Positions 1 through 14,779 of a DNA stretch of 64,000 nt are shown piece by piece. A program made the position numbers and the translations under genes. Every line of letters begins with the position of its first letter. Position 1 is the stretch's first letter. Below the pieces are notes generated by a model. It ran no database searches and was not told where the DNA came from. It worked only from the letters and a program-made list of their open reading frames with translations. Origin of the DNA: Siphonodentalium dalli (Eukaryota > Mollusca > Scaphopoda > Gadilida > Siphonodentaliidae); the NCBI GenBank assembly GCA_032622095.1, contig CP136069.1, positions 106,296,278 through 106,360,277 of the forward strand. Reading direction: 5' to 3'.

Positions 1-407
1 TACATATATAGGTATTCCCACCACATAAATATATAGGTATCCCCACCACACACATCTATAGGTATCCCCACCACACACATCTATAGGTATCCCCACCACA
101 CACATCTATAGGTATCCCCACCACATTCATATATAAGTATCCCCACCACACACATTTATAGGTATCCACGCCACATACATATATAGGTATCACTACCACA
201 CACATATATAGGTCTCCCCACCACATACATCTATATGTATCCCCACCACACACATCTATAGGTATCCCCACCACACACATCTATAGGTATCCTCACCACA
301 CACATATATAGGTATCCCCACCACACACATCTATAGGTATCCCCACCACATACATATATAGGTATCCCAACCACACACATATATATGTATCCCCACCACA
401 TACATAT

Positions 408-499
408 ATAGGTATCACCACCACACACATATAGGTATCCACACCACATACATATAGGTATCCCCGCCACATACATATAGGTATCCCCACCACACACAT
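408..499. repeat. Cassette of consecutive 23-bp short monomers (type example)
   Basis: Four units in a row (starting near 408, 431, 454 and 477) are 23 bp instead of 25, because CATATATAGG is shortened to CATATAGG. The same kind of run recurs across the window in a similar variant context, often followed by TATCACC and GGTATACCCAACAC units. Examples lie near 1590-1675, 5085-5275, 6705-6880, 13075-13150, 18630-18705, 23645-23725, 28310-28385, 31810-31870, 36565-36655, 39295-39375, 46180-46255, 50855-50935, 57465-57545 and 60085-60170. Recurrence of the whole run shows it spreads as a block inside larger repeats. Single AT-step slippage repeated independently at each site would not give this. 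Confidence 0.85.
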
Positions 500-1785
500 A
501 TAGGTATCCCCACCACACACATCTATAGGTATCACCACCACATACATATATAGGTATACCCAACACATACATATATAGGTATCCCCACCACATACATATA
601 TATGTATCCCCACCACACACATCTATAGGTATCCCCACCACATACATATATAGGTATCCCCACCACATACATATATAGGTATCCCCACCACATACATATA
701 CAGGTATCCCCACCACATACATCTATTGGTATCACCGCCACATACATCTATAGGTATCCCCACCACATACATCTATAGGTATCCCGCCACACACATATAT
801 AGGTATCCCCACCACACACATATATAGGTATCCCCACCACGTACATCTATAGGTATCCCGCCACACATATATATAGGTATCCCCACCACACATATATATA
901 GGTATCCCCATCAAATACATATATAGGTATCCCAACCACATACATATATAGGTATCACCACCACACACATATATAGGTATCCCCACCACATACATATATA
1001 GGTATCCCCACCACATTCATCTATAGTTATCCCCACCACACACATATATAGGTATCCCCACCACATACATATATAGGTATCCCCACCACATACATATATA
1101 GGTATCCCACCACATACATATATAGGTATCCCCACCACATACATATATAGGTATCCCCACCACATACATATATAGGTATCCCCGCCACATACATATATAT
1201 GTATCATCACCACACATATATATAGGTATCCCCACCACATACATATATAGGTATCCCCACCACATACATCTATAGGTATCCCAACCACACACAAATATAG
1301 GTATCCCCACCACATACATATATAGATATCCCCACCACATACATATATATGTATCCCCACCACATACATCTATATGTATCCCCACCACACACATATATAT
1401 GTATCCCCACCACATACATCTATAGGTATCCCCACCACAAACATATATAGGTATCCACACCACATACATATATAGGTATCCCCACCATACACATCTATAT
1501 GTATCCCCACCACACACATCTATAGGTATCCCAACCACACACATATATAGATATCACCACCACATACATATATAGGTATCACCACCACACACATATAGGT
1601 ATCCCCACCACATACATATAGGTATCCTCGCCAGATACATATAGGTATCCCACCACACACATATAGGTATCCCCACCACACACATCTATAGGTATCACCA
1701 CCACATACACATATAGGTATACACAACACATACATATATAGGTATCCCCACCACATACATATATAGTTATCCCCACCACACACAT
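429..1785. repeat. 1,357-bp higher-order repeat, copy 1 (family A)
   Basis: This block is repeated directly downstream at an offset of exactly 1,357 bp. Diagnostic variants recur in order: the short-monomer run, the CTATTGGTATCACCGCC unit, the TATCCCCATCAAATAC unit, the rare CATTCATCTATAGTT unit (1014 and again at 2371), and units with one C missing from the C4 run. I saw no indel between the copies over the stretch compared. 1,357 bp is 54 monomers of 25 bp plus 7, consistent with the 23- and 24-bp units inside. Left of about 429 the two copies diverge. Confidence 0.9.
1189..1204. other. Perfect 16-bp palindrome in a variant monomer (type example)
   Basis: ATACATATATATGTAT equals its own reverse complement. 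It arises whenever the TATATGTAT variant follows a CATACAT unit, as also at 592-607 and 1339-1354 and many other places. The ordinary unit carries the same dyad with one mismatched pair (ATACATATATAGGTAT, seven of eight pairs matched). Such AT-rich inverted repeats can extrude as short cruciforms or serve as dyad protein sites. No such use is shown here. Confidence 0.8.
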
Positions 1786-2982
1786 CTATAGGTATCCACA
1801 CCACATACATATAGGTATCCCCGCCACATACATATAGGTATCCCCACCACACACATATAGGTATCCCCACCACACACATCTATAGGTATCACCACCACAT
1901 ACATATATAGGTATACCCAACACATACATATATAGGTATCCCCACCACATACATATATATGTATCCCCACCACACACATCTATAGGTATCCCCACCACAT
2001 ACATATATAGGTATCCCCACCACATACATATATAGGTATCCCCACCACATACATATACAGGTATCCCCACCACATACATCTATTGGTATCACCGCCACAT
2101 ACATCTATAGGTATCCCCACCACATACATCTATAGGTATCCCGCCACACACATATATAGGTATCCCCACCACACACATATATAGGTATCCCCACCACGTA
2201 CATCTATAGGTATCCCGCCACACATATATATAGGTATCCCCACCACACATATATATAGGTATCCCCATCAAATACATATATAGGTATCCCAACCACATAC
2301 ATATATAGGTATCACCACCACACACATATATAGGTATCCCCACCACATACATATATAGGTATCCCCACCACATTCATCTATAGTTATCCCCACCACACAC
2401 ATATATAGGTATCCCCACCACATACATATATAGGTATCCCCACCACATACATATATAGGTATCCCACCACATACATATATAGGTATCCCCACCACATACA
2501 TATATAGGTATCCCCACCACATACATATATAGGTATCCCCGCCACATACATATATATGTATCATCACCACACATATATATAGGTATCCCCACCACATACA
2601 TATATAGGTATCCCCACCACATACATCTATAGGTATCCCAACCACACACAAATATAGGTATCCCCACCACATACATATATAGATATCCCCACCACATACA
2701 TATATATGTATCCCCACCACATACATCTATATGTATCCCCACCACACACATATATATGTATCCCCACCACATACATCTATAGGTATCCCCACCACAAACA
2801 TATATAGGTATCCACACCACATACATATATAGGTATCCCCACCATACACATCTATATGTATCCCCACCACACACATCTATAGGTATCCCAACCACACACA
2901 TATATAGATATCACCACCACATACATATATAGGTATCACCACCACACACATATAGGTATCCCCACCACATACATATAGGTAT
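1786..2982. repeat. 1,357-bp higher-order repeat, copy 2 (incomplete)
   Basis: This is the second copy of the preceding block. It matches 429-1625 position for position at +1,357. The match ends near 2982, where the first copy goes on with a TATCCTCGCCAGATAC unit and this one does not. The near-absence of differences suggests recent duplication or recent homogenisation. The copy ends inside the short-monomer cassette, where the sequence switches to another block. Confidence 0.88.
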
Positions 2983-4305
2983 CCCCACCACATACATATA
3001 GGTATCCCCACCACATACATATATAGTTATCCCCACCACACACATCTATAGGTATCCCCACCACATACATATATAGGTATCCCCACCACATACATATATA
3101 GGTATCACTACCACATACAAATATAGGTATATCCACCACACACATATATAGGTATCCCCACCACACACATATATATAGGTATCCCCGCCACACACATATA
3201 TAGGTATCCCCACCACATACTTATATATGTCTCCCCACCACATACATCTATAGGTATCCCCACCACACACATCTATAGGTATCCCCACCACACACATATA
3301 TAGGTATCACCACCACACACATATATAGTTATCCCCACCACATACATATATAGGTATCCCCACCACATAAATATATAGGTATCCCCACCACACACATCAT
3401 TATATATCCCCACCACACACATCTATAGGTATCCTCACCACATACATATATAAGTATCCCCACCACACACATTTATAGGTATCCACGCCACATACATATA
3501 TAGGTATCACTACCACACACATATATAGGTCTCCCCACCACATACATCTATAGGTATCCCCACCACACACATCTATAGGTATCCCCACCACACACATATA
3601 TAGGTATCCCCACCACACACATATATAGGTATCCCCTCCATACACATCAATAGGTATCCCCACCACATACATATATAGGTATCCCAACCACACACATATA
3701 TAGGTATCCCCACCACATACATATATAGGTATCCCCACCACATTCATATATAGGTATCCCCACCACATACACCTATAGGTATCCCGACACATACATATAT
3801 AGGTATCCCCACCACACACATATATAGGTATCCCCACCACACACATATATAGGTATCACCGCCACATACATCTATAGGTATCCCGACACACACATATATA
3901 GGTATCCCCACCACACACATATACAGGTATCACCACCACACACATATATAGGTATCCCCGCCAAATACATATATAGGTATCCCCACCACATACATATATA
4001 GGTATCACCACCACACACATATATAGGTATCCCCACCACATACATATATAGGTATCCCCACCACATTCATCTATAGTTATCCCCACCACACACATATATA
4101 GGTATCCCCACCACATACATATATAGGTATCCCCACCACATACATATATAGGTATCCCCACCACACACATATATAGGTATCCCCACCACATACATATATA
4201 GGTATCCCCACCACACACATCTATATGTATCCCCACCACACACATCTATAGGTATCCCAACCACACACATATATAGATATCACCGCCACATACATATATA
4301 GGTAT
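2983..4305. repeat. Family E block, copy 1
   Basis: This block recurs at 6857-8154, first at an offset of 3,874 bp and then at 3,849 bp after one 25-bp monomer is lost in the second copy (near 4030-4055 here). Markers shared in order include CATACTTATATATGTCTCC (near 3215), CACATCATTA (near 3395), TATCCCCTCCATACAC (near 3630) and CATACACCTATAGG (near 3770). A further, more rearranged relative lies at about 14.78-16.2 kb, with an insertion of roughly 100-120 bp relative to this copy. Confidence 0.8.
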
Positions 4306-5230
4306 AACTTCCACACACATATATAGGTCTCCCCACCACATACATCTATAGGTATCCCCACCACACACAACTATAGGTATCCCGCCACACACATATATAG
4401 GTATCCCCACCACACACATATATAGGTATCCCCACCACATACATCTATAGGTATCCCGACACACACATATATAGGTATCCCCACCACACACATATACAGG
4501 TATCACCACCACACACATATATAGGTATCACCGCCAAATACATATATAGGTATCCCCACCACATACATATATAGGTATCACCACCACACACATATATAGG
4601 TATCCCCACCACATACATATATAGGTATCCCCACCACATTCATCTATAGTTATCCCCACCACACACATATATAGGTATCCCCACCACATACATATATAGG
4701 TATCCCCACCACATACATATATAGGTATACCACCACATACATATATATGTATCACCACCACACACATGTATAGGTATCCCCACCACATACATATATAGGT
4801 ATCCCCACCACATACATCTATAGGTATCCCCACCACACACAAATATAGGTATCCCCACCACATACATATATATATATCCCCACCACATACATATATATGT
4901 ATCCCCACCACACACATATATATGAATCCCCACCACATACATCTATATGTATCCCCACCACACACATATAGATGTATCCCCACCACATACATATATAGGT
5001 ATCCCCACCACACACATCTATATGTATCCCCACCACACACATATATAGGTATCCCAACCACACACATATATATATATCACCACCACATACATATAGGTAT
5101 CAACACCACACACATATAGGTATCCCCACCACATACATATAGGTATCCCCGCCAGATACATATAGGTATCCCCACCACACACATATAGGTATCCACACCA
5201 CACACATCTATAGGTATCACCACCACACAC
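4285..5230. repeat. Family F block, copy 1
   Basis: It matches 13711-14731 at an offset of 9,426 bp. The offset becomes 9,501 bp after three extra 25-bp monomers in the distal copy (about 14147-14221). Shared rare variants include CATATACAGG (near 4495), the TATGAATCCCC unit (4921 and 14422) and CATATAGATGTATCC (near 4965). The 75-bp length difference is exactly three monomers, as expected from in-register unequal exchange or slippage. Confidence 0.8.
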
Positions 5231-5330
5231 ATATAGGTATCCCCACCACATACATATAGGTATCCCCACCACATACATATATAGTTATCCCCACCACACA
5301 CATCTATAGGTATCCCCACCACATACATAT

Positions 5331-6669
5331 ATAGGTATCACCGCCACATACATATATAGGTATCACCACCACACACATATAGTTATCCCCACCACATACA
5401 TATAGGTATCCCCGCCAGATACATATAGGTATCCCCACCACACACATATTGGTATGCCCGCCACACACATCTATAGGTATCACCACCACATACACATATA
5501 GGTAAACTCAACACATACATATATAGGTATCCCCACCACATACATATATAGTTATCCCCACTACACACATCTATAGGTATCCCCACCACATACATATATA
5601 GGTATCCCTACCACATACATATATAGGTATCACTACCACATAAAAATATAGGTATCCCCACCACACACATATATAGGTATCCCCACCACACACATATATA
5701 TAGGTATCCCCGCCAAACACATATATAGGTATCCCCACCACACACATATATAGGTATCCCCACCACATACATATATAGGTATCCCCACCACATAAATATA
5801 TAGGTATTCCCACCACACACATCTATAAATATCCCCACCAGACACATCTATAGGTATCCCCACCACATACATATATAAGTATCCCCACCACACACATTTA
5901 TAGGTATCCACGCCCCATACATATATAGGTATCACTACCACACACATATATAGGTCTCCCCACCACATACATCTATAGGTATCCCCACCACACACATCTA
6001 TAGGTATCCCCACCACACACATCTATAGGTATCCCCACCACACACATATATAGGTATCCCCACCATACACATCTATAGGTATCCCCACCACATACATATA
6101 TAGGTATCCCAACCACACACATATATAGGTATCCCCACCACATACATATATAGGTATCACCACCACACACATATAGGTATCCCCACCACATACATATAGG
6201 TATCCCCGCCACATACATATAGGTATCCCCACCACACACATCTATAGGTATCCCAACCACACACATATATAGATATCACCGCCACATACATATATAGGTA
6301 TCACCACCACACACATATAGTTATCCCCACCACATACATATAGGTATCCCCACCAGATACATATAGGTATCCCCACCACACACATATAGGTATCCCCACC
6401 ACACACATCTATAGGTATCACCACCACATACACATATAGGTATACACAACATATACATATATAGGTATCCCCACCACATACATATATAGTTATCCCCACC
6501 ACACACATCTATAGGTATCCCCACCACATACATATATAGGTATCCCCACCACATACATATATAGGTATCACTACCACATACAAATATAGGTATCCCCACC
6601 ACACACATATATAGGTATCCCCACCACACACATATATAGGTATCCCCGCCACACACATATATAGGTATC
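5331..6669. repeat. Family G block, copy 1 (2,791-bp spacing)
   Basis: About 1,339 bp recur at 8122-9460 at a constant offset of 2,791 bp with only scattered single-base differences. Shared rare units include CAGATACATATAGG short monomers, GGTAAACTCAACAC (near 5513 and 8304), the CCATAAAAATATAGG type (near 5640) and TATCCACGCCCCATAC (near 5905). The first part also appears at 16.15-16.75 kb and, in shortened form, at 17.2-17.77 kb. Confidence 0.85.
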
Positions 6670-6856
6670 CCAACCACACACATATATAGATATCACCACC
6701 ACATACATATAGGTATCACCACCACACACATATAGGTATCCCCACCACATACATATAGGTATCCCCGCCAGATACATATAGGTATCCCCACCACATACAT
6801 ATAGGTATCCACACCACACACATCTATAGGTATCACCACCGCACACATATAGGTAT

Positions 6857-8154
6857 CCCCACCACATACATATAGGTATCCCCACCACATACATATATAG
6901 TTATCCCCACCACACACATCTATAGGTATCCCCACCACATACATATATAGGTATCCCCACCACATACATATATAGGTATCACTACCACATACAAATATAG
7001 GTATATCCACCACACACATATATAGGTATCCCCACCACACACATATATATAGGTATCCCCGCCACACACATATATAGGTATCCCCACCACATACTTATAT
7101 ATGTCTCCCCACCACATACATCTATAGGTATCCCCACCACACACATCTATAGGTATCCCCACCACACACATATATAGGTATCACCACCACACACATATAT
7201 AGGTATCCCCACCACATACATATATAGGTATCCCCACCACATAAATATATAGGTATCCCCACCACACACATCATTAGATATCCCCACCACACACATCTAT
7301 AGGTATCCTCACCACATACATATATAAGTATCCCCACCACACACATTTATAGGTATCCACGCCACATACATATATAGGTATCACTACCACACACATATAT
7401 AGGTCTCCCCACCACATACATCTATAGGTATCCCCACCACACACATCTATAGGTATCCCCACCACACACATATATAGGTATCCCCACCACACACATATAT
7501 AGGTATCCCCTCCATACACATCAATAGGTATCCCCACCACATACATATATAGGTATCCCAACCACACACATATATAGGTATCCCCACCACATACATATAT
7601 AGGTATCCCCACCACATTCATATATAGGTATCCCCACCACATACACCTATAGGTATCCCGCCACATACATATATAGGTATCCCCACCACACACATATATA
7701 GTTATCCCCACCACACACATATATAGGTATCACCGCCACATACATCTATAGGTATCCCGACACACACATATATAGGTATCCCCACCACACACATATACAG
7801 GTATCACCACCACACACATATATAGGTATCCCCGCCAAATACATATATAGGTATCCCCACCACATACATATATAGGTATCACCACCACACACATATATAG
7901 GTATCCCCACCACATTCATCTATAGTTATCCCCACCACACACATATATAGGTATCCCCACCACATACATATATAGGTATCCCCACCACATACATATATAG
8001 GTATCCCCACCACACACATATATAGGTATCCCCACCACATACATATATAGGTATCCCCACCACACACATCTATATGTATCCCCACCACACACATCTATAG
8101 GTATCCCAACCACACACATATATAGATATCACCGCCACATACATATATAGGTAT
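6857..8154. repeat. Family E block, copy 2
   Basis: This is the second copy of the 2983-4305 block. The offset is 3,874 bp up to about 7.9 kb and 3,849 bp after it, because one monomer is missing before the CATTCATCTATAGTT unit (near 7913). At its right end it passes into a second family G copy. At the same point the first copy passes into family F. The shared end point with different continuations marks a recombination junction. Confidence 0.8.
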
Positions 8155-9460
8155 CACCACCACACACATATAGTTATCCCCACCACATACATATAGGTAT
8201 CCCCGCCAGATACATATAGATATCCCCACCACACACATATTGGTATCCCCGCCACACACATCTATAGGTATCACCACCACATACACATATAGGTAAACTC
8301 AACACATACATATATAGGTATCCCCACCACATACATATATAGTTATCCCCACTACACACATCTATAGATATCCCCACCACATACATATATAGGTATCCCT
8401 ACCACATACATATATAGGTATCACTACCACATAAAAATATAGGTATCCCCACCACACACATATATAGGTATCCCCACCACACACATATATATAGGTATCC
8501 CCGCCAAACACATATATAGGTATCCCCACCACACACATATATAGGTATCCCCACCACATACATATATAGGTATCCCCACCACATAAATATATAGGTATCC
8601 CCACCACACACATCTATAGATATCCCCACCAGACACATCTATAGGTATCCCCACCACATACATATATAAGTATCCCCACCACACACATTTATAGGTATCC
8701 ACGCCCCATACATATATAGGTATCACTACCACACACATATATAGGTCTCCCCACCACATACATCTATAGGTATCCCCACCACACACATCTATAGGTATCC
8801 CCACCACACACATCTATAGGTATCCCCACCACACACATATATAGGTATCCCCACCATACACATCTATAGGTATCCCCACCACATACATATATAGGTATCC
8901 CAACCACACACATATATAGGTATCCCCACCACATACATATATAGGTATCACCACCACACACATATAGGTATCCCCACCACATACATATAGGTATCCCCGC
9001 CACATACATATAGGTATCCCCACCACACACATCTATAGGTATCCCAACCACACACATATATAGATATCACCGCCACATACATATATAGGTATCACCACCA
9101 CACACATATAGTTATCCCCACCACATACATATAGGTATCCCCACCAGATACATATAGGTATCCCCACCACACACATATAGGTATCCCCACCACACACATC
9201 TATAGGTATCACCACCACATACACATATAGGTATACACAACATATACATATATAGGTATCCCCACCACATACATATATAGTTATCCCCACCACACACATC
9301 TATAGGTATCCCCACCACATACATATATAGGTATCCCCATCACATACATATATAGGTATCACTACCACATACAAATATAGGTATCCCCACCACACACATA
9401 TATAGGTACCCCCACCACACACATATATAGGTATCCCCGCCACACACATATATAGGTATC
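8122..9460. repeat. Family G block, copy 2
   Basis: It matches 5331-6669 at +2,791 bp. After about 9460 the two copies part: this one continues into CATACTTATATAGGTCTCC and the GGTCTCC-rich family B, whereas copy 1 continues into a CCAACCACAC unit and another short-monomer cassette. Confidence 0.85.
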
Positions 9461-11000
9461 CCCACCACATACTTATATAGGTCTCCCCACCACATACATC
9501 TATAGGTATCCCCACCACACACATCTATAGGTATCCCCACCACACACATATATAGATCTCCCCACCACACACATATATAGGTCTCCCCACCACAAGCATA
9601 TATAGGTATCCCCGCCACACACATATATAGGTATCCCCGCCACACACATATATAGGTATCCCCACCACACACATATATAGGTATCCCCGCCACATACATA
9701 TGTAGGTATACCCAACACATACATATATAGGTATCCCCACCACATACATATATAGTTATCCCCACTACACACATCTATAGGTATCCCCACCACATACATA
9801 TATAGTTATCCCCACCACAAACATATATAGGTATCCCCACCACATACATATATAGGTATCCCCACCACGTACATCTATATGTATCCCCACCACACACATA
9901 TATAGGTATCCCCACCACATACATCTATATGTATCCCCACCACACACATATATAGGTATCCCCACCACATACATATATAGGTATCCCCACCACACACATC
10001 TATATGTATCCCCACCACACACATCTAAAGGTATCCCCACCACACACATCTATAGGTATCCCCACTAAATACATATATAGGTATCCCCACCACATACATA
10101 TATCTGTATCCCCACCACACACATATATAGGTGTCCCCACCACATACATATATAGGTATCCCCGCCACACACATATATAGGTCTGCCCACCACACACATA
10201 TATAGGTCTCCCCACCACAAGCATATATAGGTATCCCCGCCACACACATATATAGGTATCCCCGCCACACACATATATAGGTATCCCCACCACACACATA
10301 TATAGGTATCCCCGCCACATACATATGTAGGTCTCCCCGCCACATACATATATAGGTATCCCCACCACACATCTATAGGTATCCCCACTACACACATATA
10401 TTGGTCTCCCCGCCACACACATATATAGGTATCCCCGCCACATACATATATAGGTCTCCCCGCCACATACATATATAGGTATCCCCACCACACATCTATA
10501 GGTATCCCCACCACACACATATATAGGTATCATCACCCCACACATATATAAGTCTCCCCGCCACATACATCTATAGGTCTCCCCACCACATACATATATA
10601 GGTATCACTACCACATACATATATAGGTATCCCCACCACATACATATATAGGTATCCCCACCACACAAATATATAGGTAACCCCGCCACACACATATAAA
10701 GGTATCCCTACCACATACATATATATGTATCCTCACCACACACATATATAGGTCTCCACGCCACATACATCCATAGGTCTCCCCACCACACACATATATA
10801 GGTATCACCACTACATACATGTATAGGTATACCCACCACATACATATATAGGTATCCCTACCACACACATATATAGGTATCCCCCCACACACATATATAG
10901 GTATCCCCACCACATACATCTATAGGTATCCCCACCACATACATATATAGGTATCCTCACCACACACATATATAGGTATCACCACCACATACATATATAG
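9461..11000. repeat. Family B domain (GGTCTCC/CCCCGCC-rich), left-half copy
   Basis: This stretch has a high density of GGTCTCCCC units and of the CpG-bearing CCCCGCC variant. It carries the rare ACAAGCATATATAGG unit twice (near 9592 and 10218) and a GTCTGCCC unit at 10181. The part from about 10060 to 10800 matches 42984 to about 43745 at a constant offset of 32,924 bp. The same domain recurs inside every right-half module. It is the clearest compositional domain in the window, distinguished only by which monomer variants it uses. Confidence 0.8.
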
Positions 11001-11567
11001 GTATCCCCGCCACACACATATATAGGTATCCCCGCCACATACATATATAGGTATCCCCACCACACACATCTATAGGTATCCCCACCACACACATATATAG
11101 GTATCACCACCACACACATATATAGGTATCCCCACCACATACATATATAGGTATCCCCACCACATAAATATATAGGTATCCCCACCACACACATCTATAG
11201 ATATCCCCACCACACAATTCTATAGGTATCCCCACCACATAAATATATAAGTATCCCCACCACACACATTTATAGGTATCCACGCCACATACATATATAG
11301 GTATCACTACCACACACATATATAGGTCTCCCCACCACACATCTATAGGTATCCCCACCACACACATATATAGGTATCACCACCACACACATATATAGGT
11401 ATCCCCACCACATACATATATAGGTATTCCCACCACATAAATATATAGGTATCCCCACCACACACATCTATAGGTATCCCCACCACACACATCTATAGAT
11501 ATCCCCACCACACACATATATAGGTATCCCCACCACATTCATATATAAGTATCCCCACCACACACAT

Positions 11568-13500
11568 TTATAGGTATCCACGCCACATACATATATAGGT
11601 ATCACTACCACACACATATATAGGTCTCCCCACCACATACATATATACGTATCCCCACCACACACATCTATAGGTATCCCCACCACACACATCTATAGGT
11701 ATCCTCACCACACACATATATAGGTATCCCCACCACACACATCTATAGGTATCCCCACCACGTACATATATAGGTATCCCAACCACACACATATATAGGT
11801 ATCCCCACCACACACATCTATAGGTATCCCCACCACGTACATATATAGGTATCCCAACCACACACATATATATGTATCCCCACCACATACATATATAGGT
11901 ATCACCACCACACATATATAGGTATCCACACCACATACATATAGGTATCCCCGCCACATACATATAGGTATCCCCACCACACACATATAGGTATCCCCAC
12001 CACACACATCTATAGGTATCACCACCACATACATATATAGGTATACCCAACACATACATATATAGGTATCCCCACCACATACATATATATGTATCCCCAC
12101 CACACACATCTATAGGTATCCCCACCACATACATATATAGATATCCCCACCACATACATATATAGGTATCCCCACCACATACATATATAGGTATCCCCAC
12201 CACATACATCTATTGGTATCACCGCCACATACATCTATAGGTATCCCCACCACATACATCTATAGGTATCCCGCCACACACATATATAGGTATCCCCACC
12301 ACACACATATATAGGTATCCCCACCACGTACATCTATAGGTATCCCGCGACACACATATATAGGTATCACCACCACACACATATATAGGTATCCCCGTCA
12401 AATACATATATAGGTATCCCAACCACATACATATATAGGTATCACCACCACACACATATATAGGTATCCCCACCACATACATATATAGGTATCCCCACCA
12501 CATTCATCTATAGTTATCCCCACCACACACATATATAGGTATCCCCACCACATACATATATAGGTATCCCCACCACATACATATATTGGTATCCCACCAC
12601 ATACATATATAGGTATCCCCACCACATACATATATAGGTATCCCCACCACATACATATATAGGTATCCCCGCCACATACATATATATGTATCATCACCAC
12701 ACATATATAGGTATCCCCACCACATACATATATAGGTATCCCCACCACATACATCTATAGGTATCCCCACCACACACAAATATAGGTATCCCCACCACAT
12801 ACATATATATATATCCCCACCACATACATATATATGTATCCCCACCACATACATCTATATGTATCCCCACCACACACATATATATGTATCCCCACCACAT
12901 ACATATATAGGTATCCCCACCACACACATATATAGGTATCCCCACCACATACATATATAGGTATCCCCACCACACACATCTATATGTATCCCCACCACAC
13001 ACATCTATAGGTATCCCAACCACACACATATATAGATATCACCACCACATACATATATAGGTATCACCACCACACACATATAGGTATCCCCACCACATAC
13101 ATATAGGTATCCTCGCCAGATACATATAGGTATCCCCACCACACACATATAGGTATCCCCGCCACACACATCTATATGTATCACCACCACATACACATAT
13201 AGGTATACACAACACATACATATATAGGTATCCCCACCACATACATATATAGTTATCCCCACCACACACATCTATAGGTATCCCCACCACATACATATAT
13301 AGGTATCCCCACCACATACATATATAGGTATCACTACCACATACAAATATAGGTATCCCCACCACACACATATATAGGTATCCCCACCACACACATATAT
13401 AGGTATCCCCGCCACACACATATATAGGTATCCCCACCACATACTTATATAGGTCTCCCCACCACATACATCTATAGGTATCCCCACCACACACATCTAT
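11568..13500. repeat. Family A domain, distal copy
   Basis: It resembles the 0.23-1.4 kb region at an offset of 11,487 bp, including the CTATTGGTATCACCGCC unit and the one-C-short units. It also matches 41.2-42.97 kb at 29,475-29,477 bp. Two tandem-like TATCCCAACC/GTACATATATAGG groups near 11760-11860 differ from the left copy and suggest a small internal duplication of about 100 bp. Confidence 0.75.
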
Positions 13501-13710
13501 AGGTATCCCCACCACACACATATATAGGTATCACCACCACACACATATATAGGTATCCCCACCACATACATATATAGGTATCCCCACCACATAAATATAT
13601 TGGTATCCCCACCATACACATCTATAGATATCCCCACCACACACATCTATAGGTATCCCCACCACATAAATATATAAGTATCCCCACCACACACATTTAT
13701 AGGTATCCAC

Positions 13711-14731
13711 GCCACATACATATATAGGTATCACTACCACACACATATATAGGTCTCCCCACCACATACATCTATAGGTATCCCCACCACACACATCTAT
13801 AGGTATCCCGCCACACACATATATAGGTATCCCCACCACACACATATATAGGTATCCCCACCACATACATCTATAGGTATCCCGACACACACATATATAG
13901 GTATCCCCACCACACACATATACAGGTATCACCACCACACACATATATAGGTATCACCGCCAAATACATATATAGGTATCCCCACCACATACATATATAG
14001 GTATCACCACCACACACATATATAGGTATCCCCACCACATACATATATAGGTATCCCCACCACATTCATCTATAGTTATCCCCACCACACACATATATAG
14101 GTATCCCCACCACATACATATATAGGTATCCCCACCACATACATATATAGGTATCCCACCACATACATATATAGGTATCCCCACCACATACATATATAGG
14201 TATCCCCACCACATACATATATAGGTATCCCCGCCACATACATATATATGTATCACCACCACACACATATATAGGTATCCCCACCACATACATATATAGG
14301 TATCCCCACCACATACATCTATAGGTATCCCCACCACACACAAATATAGGTATCCCCACCACATACATATATAGATATCCCCACCACATACATATATATG
14401 TATCCCCACCACACACATATATATGAATCCCCACCACATACATCTATATGTATCCCCACCACACACATATAGATGTATCCCCACCACATACATATATAGG
14501 TATCCCCACCACACACATCTATATGTATCCCCACCACACACATATATAGGTATCCCAACCACACACATATATAGATATCACCACCACATACATATAGGTA
14601 TCACCACCACACACATATAGGTATCCCCACCACATACATATAGGTATCCCCGCCAGATACATATAGGTATCCCCACCACACACATATAGGTATCCACACC
14701 ACACACATCTATAGGTATCACCACCACATAC
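13711..14731. repeat. Family F block, copy 2
   Basis: This is the partner of 4285-5230. It carries three additional consecutive 25-bp monomers (about 14147-14221) and otherwise preserves the order of rare variants, including the TATGAATCCCC unit at 14422 and the CATATAGATG unit near 14466. Confidence 0.8.
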
Positions 14732-14779
14732 ACATATAGGTATACCCAACACATACATATATAGGTATCCCCACCACAT

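Noticed and set aside
4922-5119. Open frames on the + strand (also 14423-14620 and 39499-39750), rich in His, Pro and Tyr
   Set aside because: They arise where several TATATGTAT or CTATATG variants happen to remove the TAG that ordinary units carry. They are simple read-through of the repeat. Two of them are copies of the same duplicated block.
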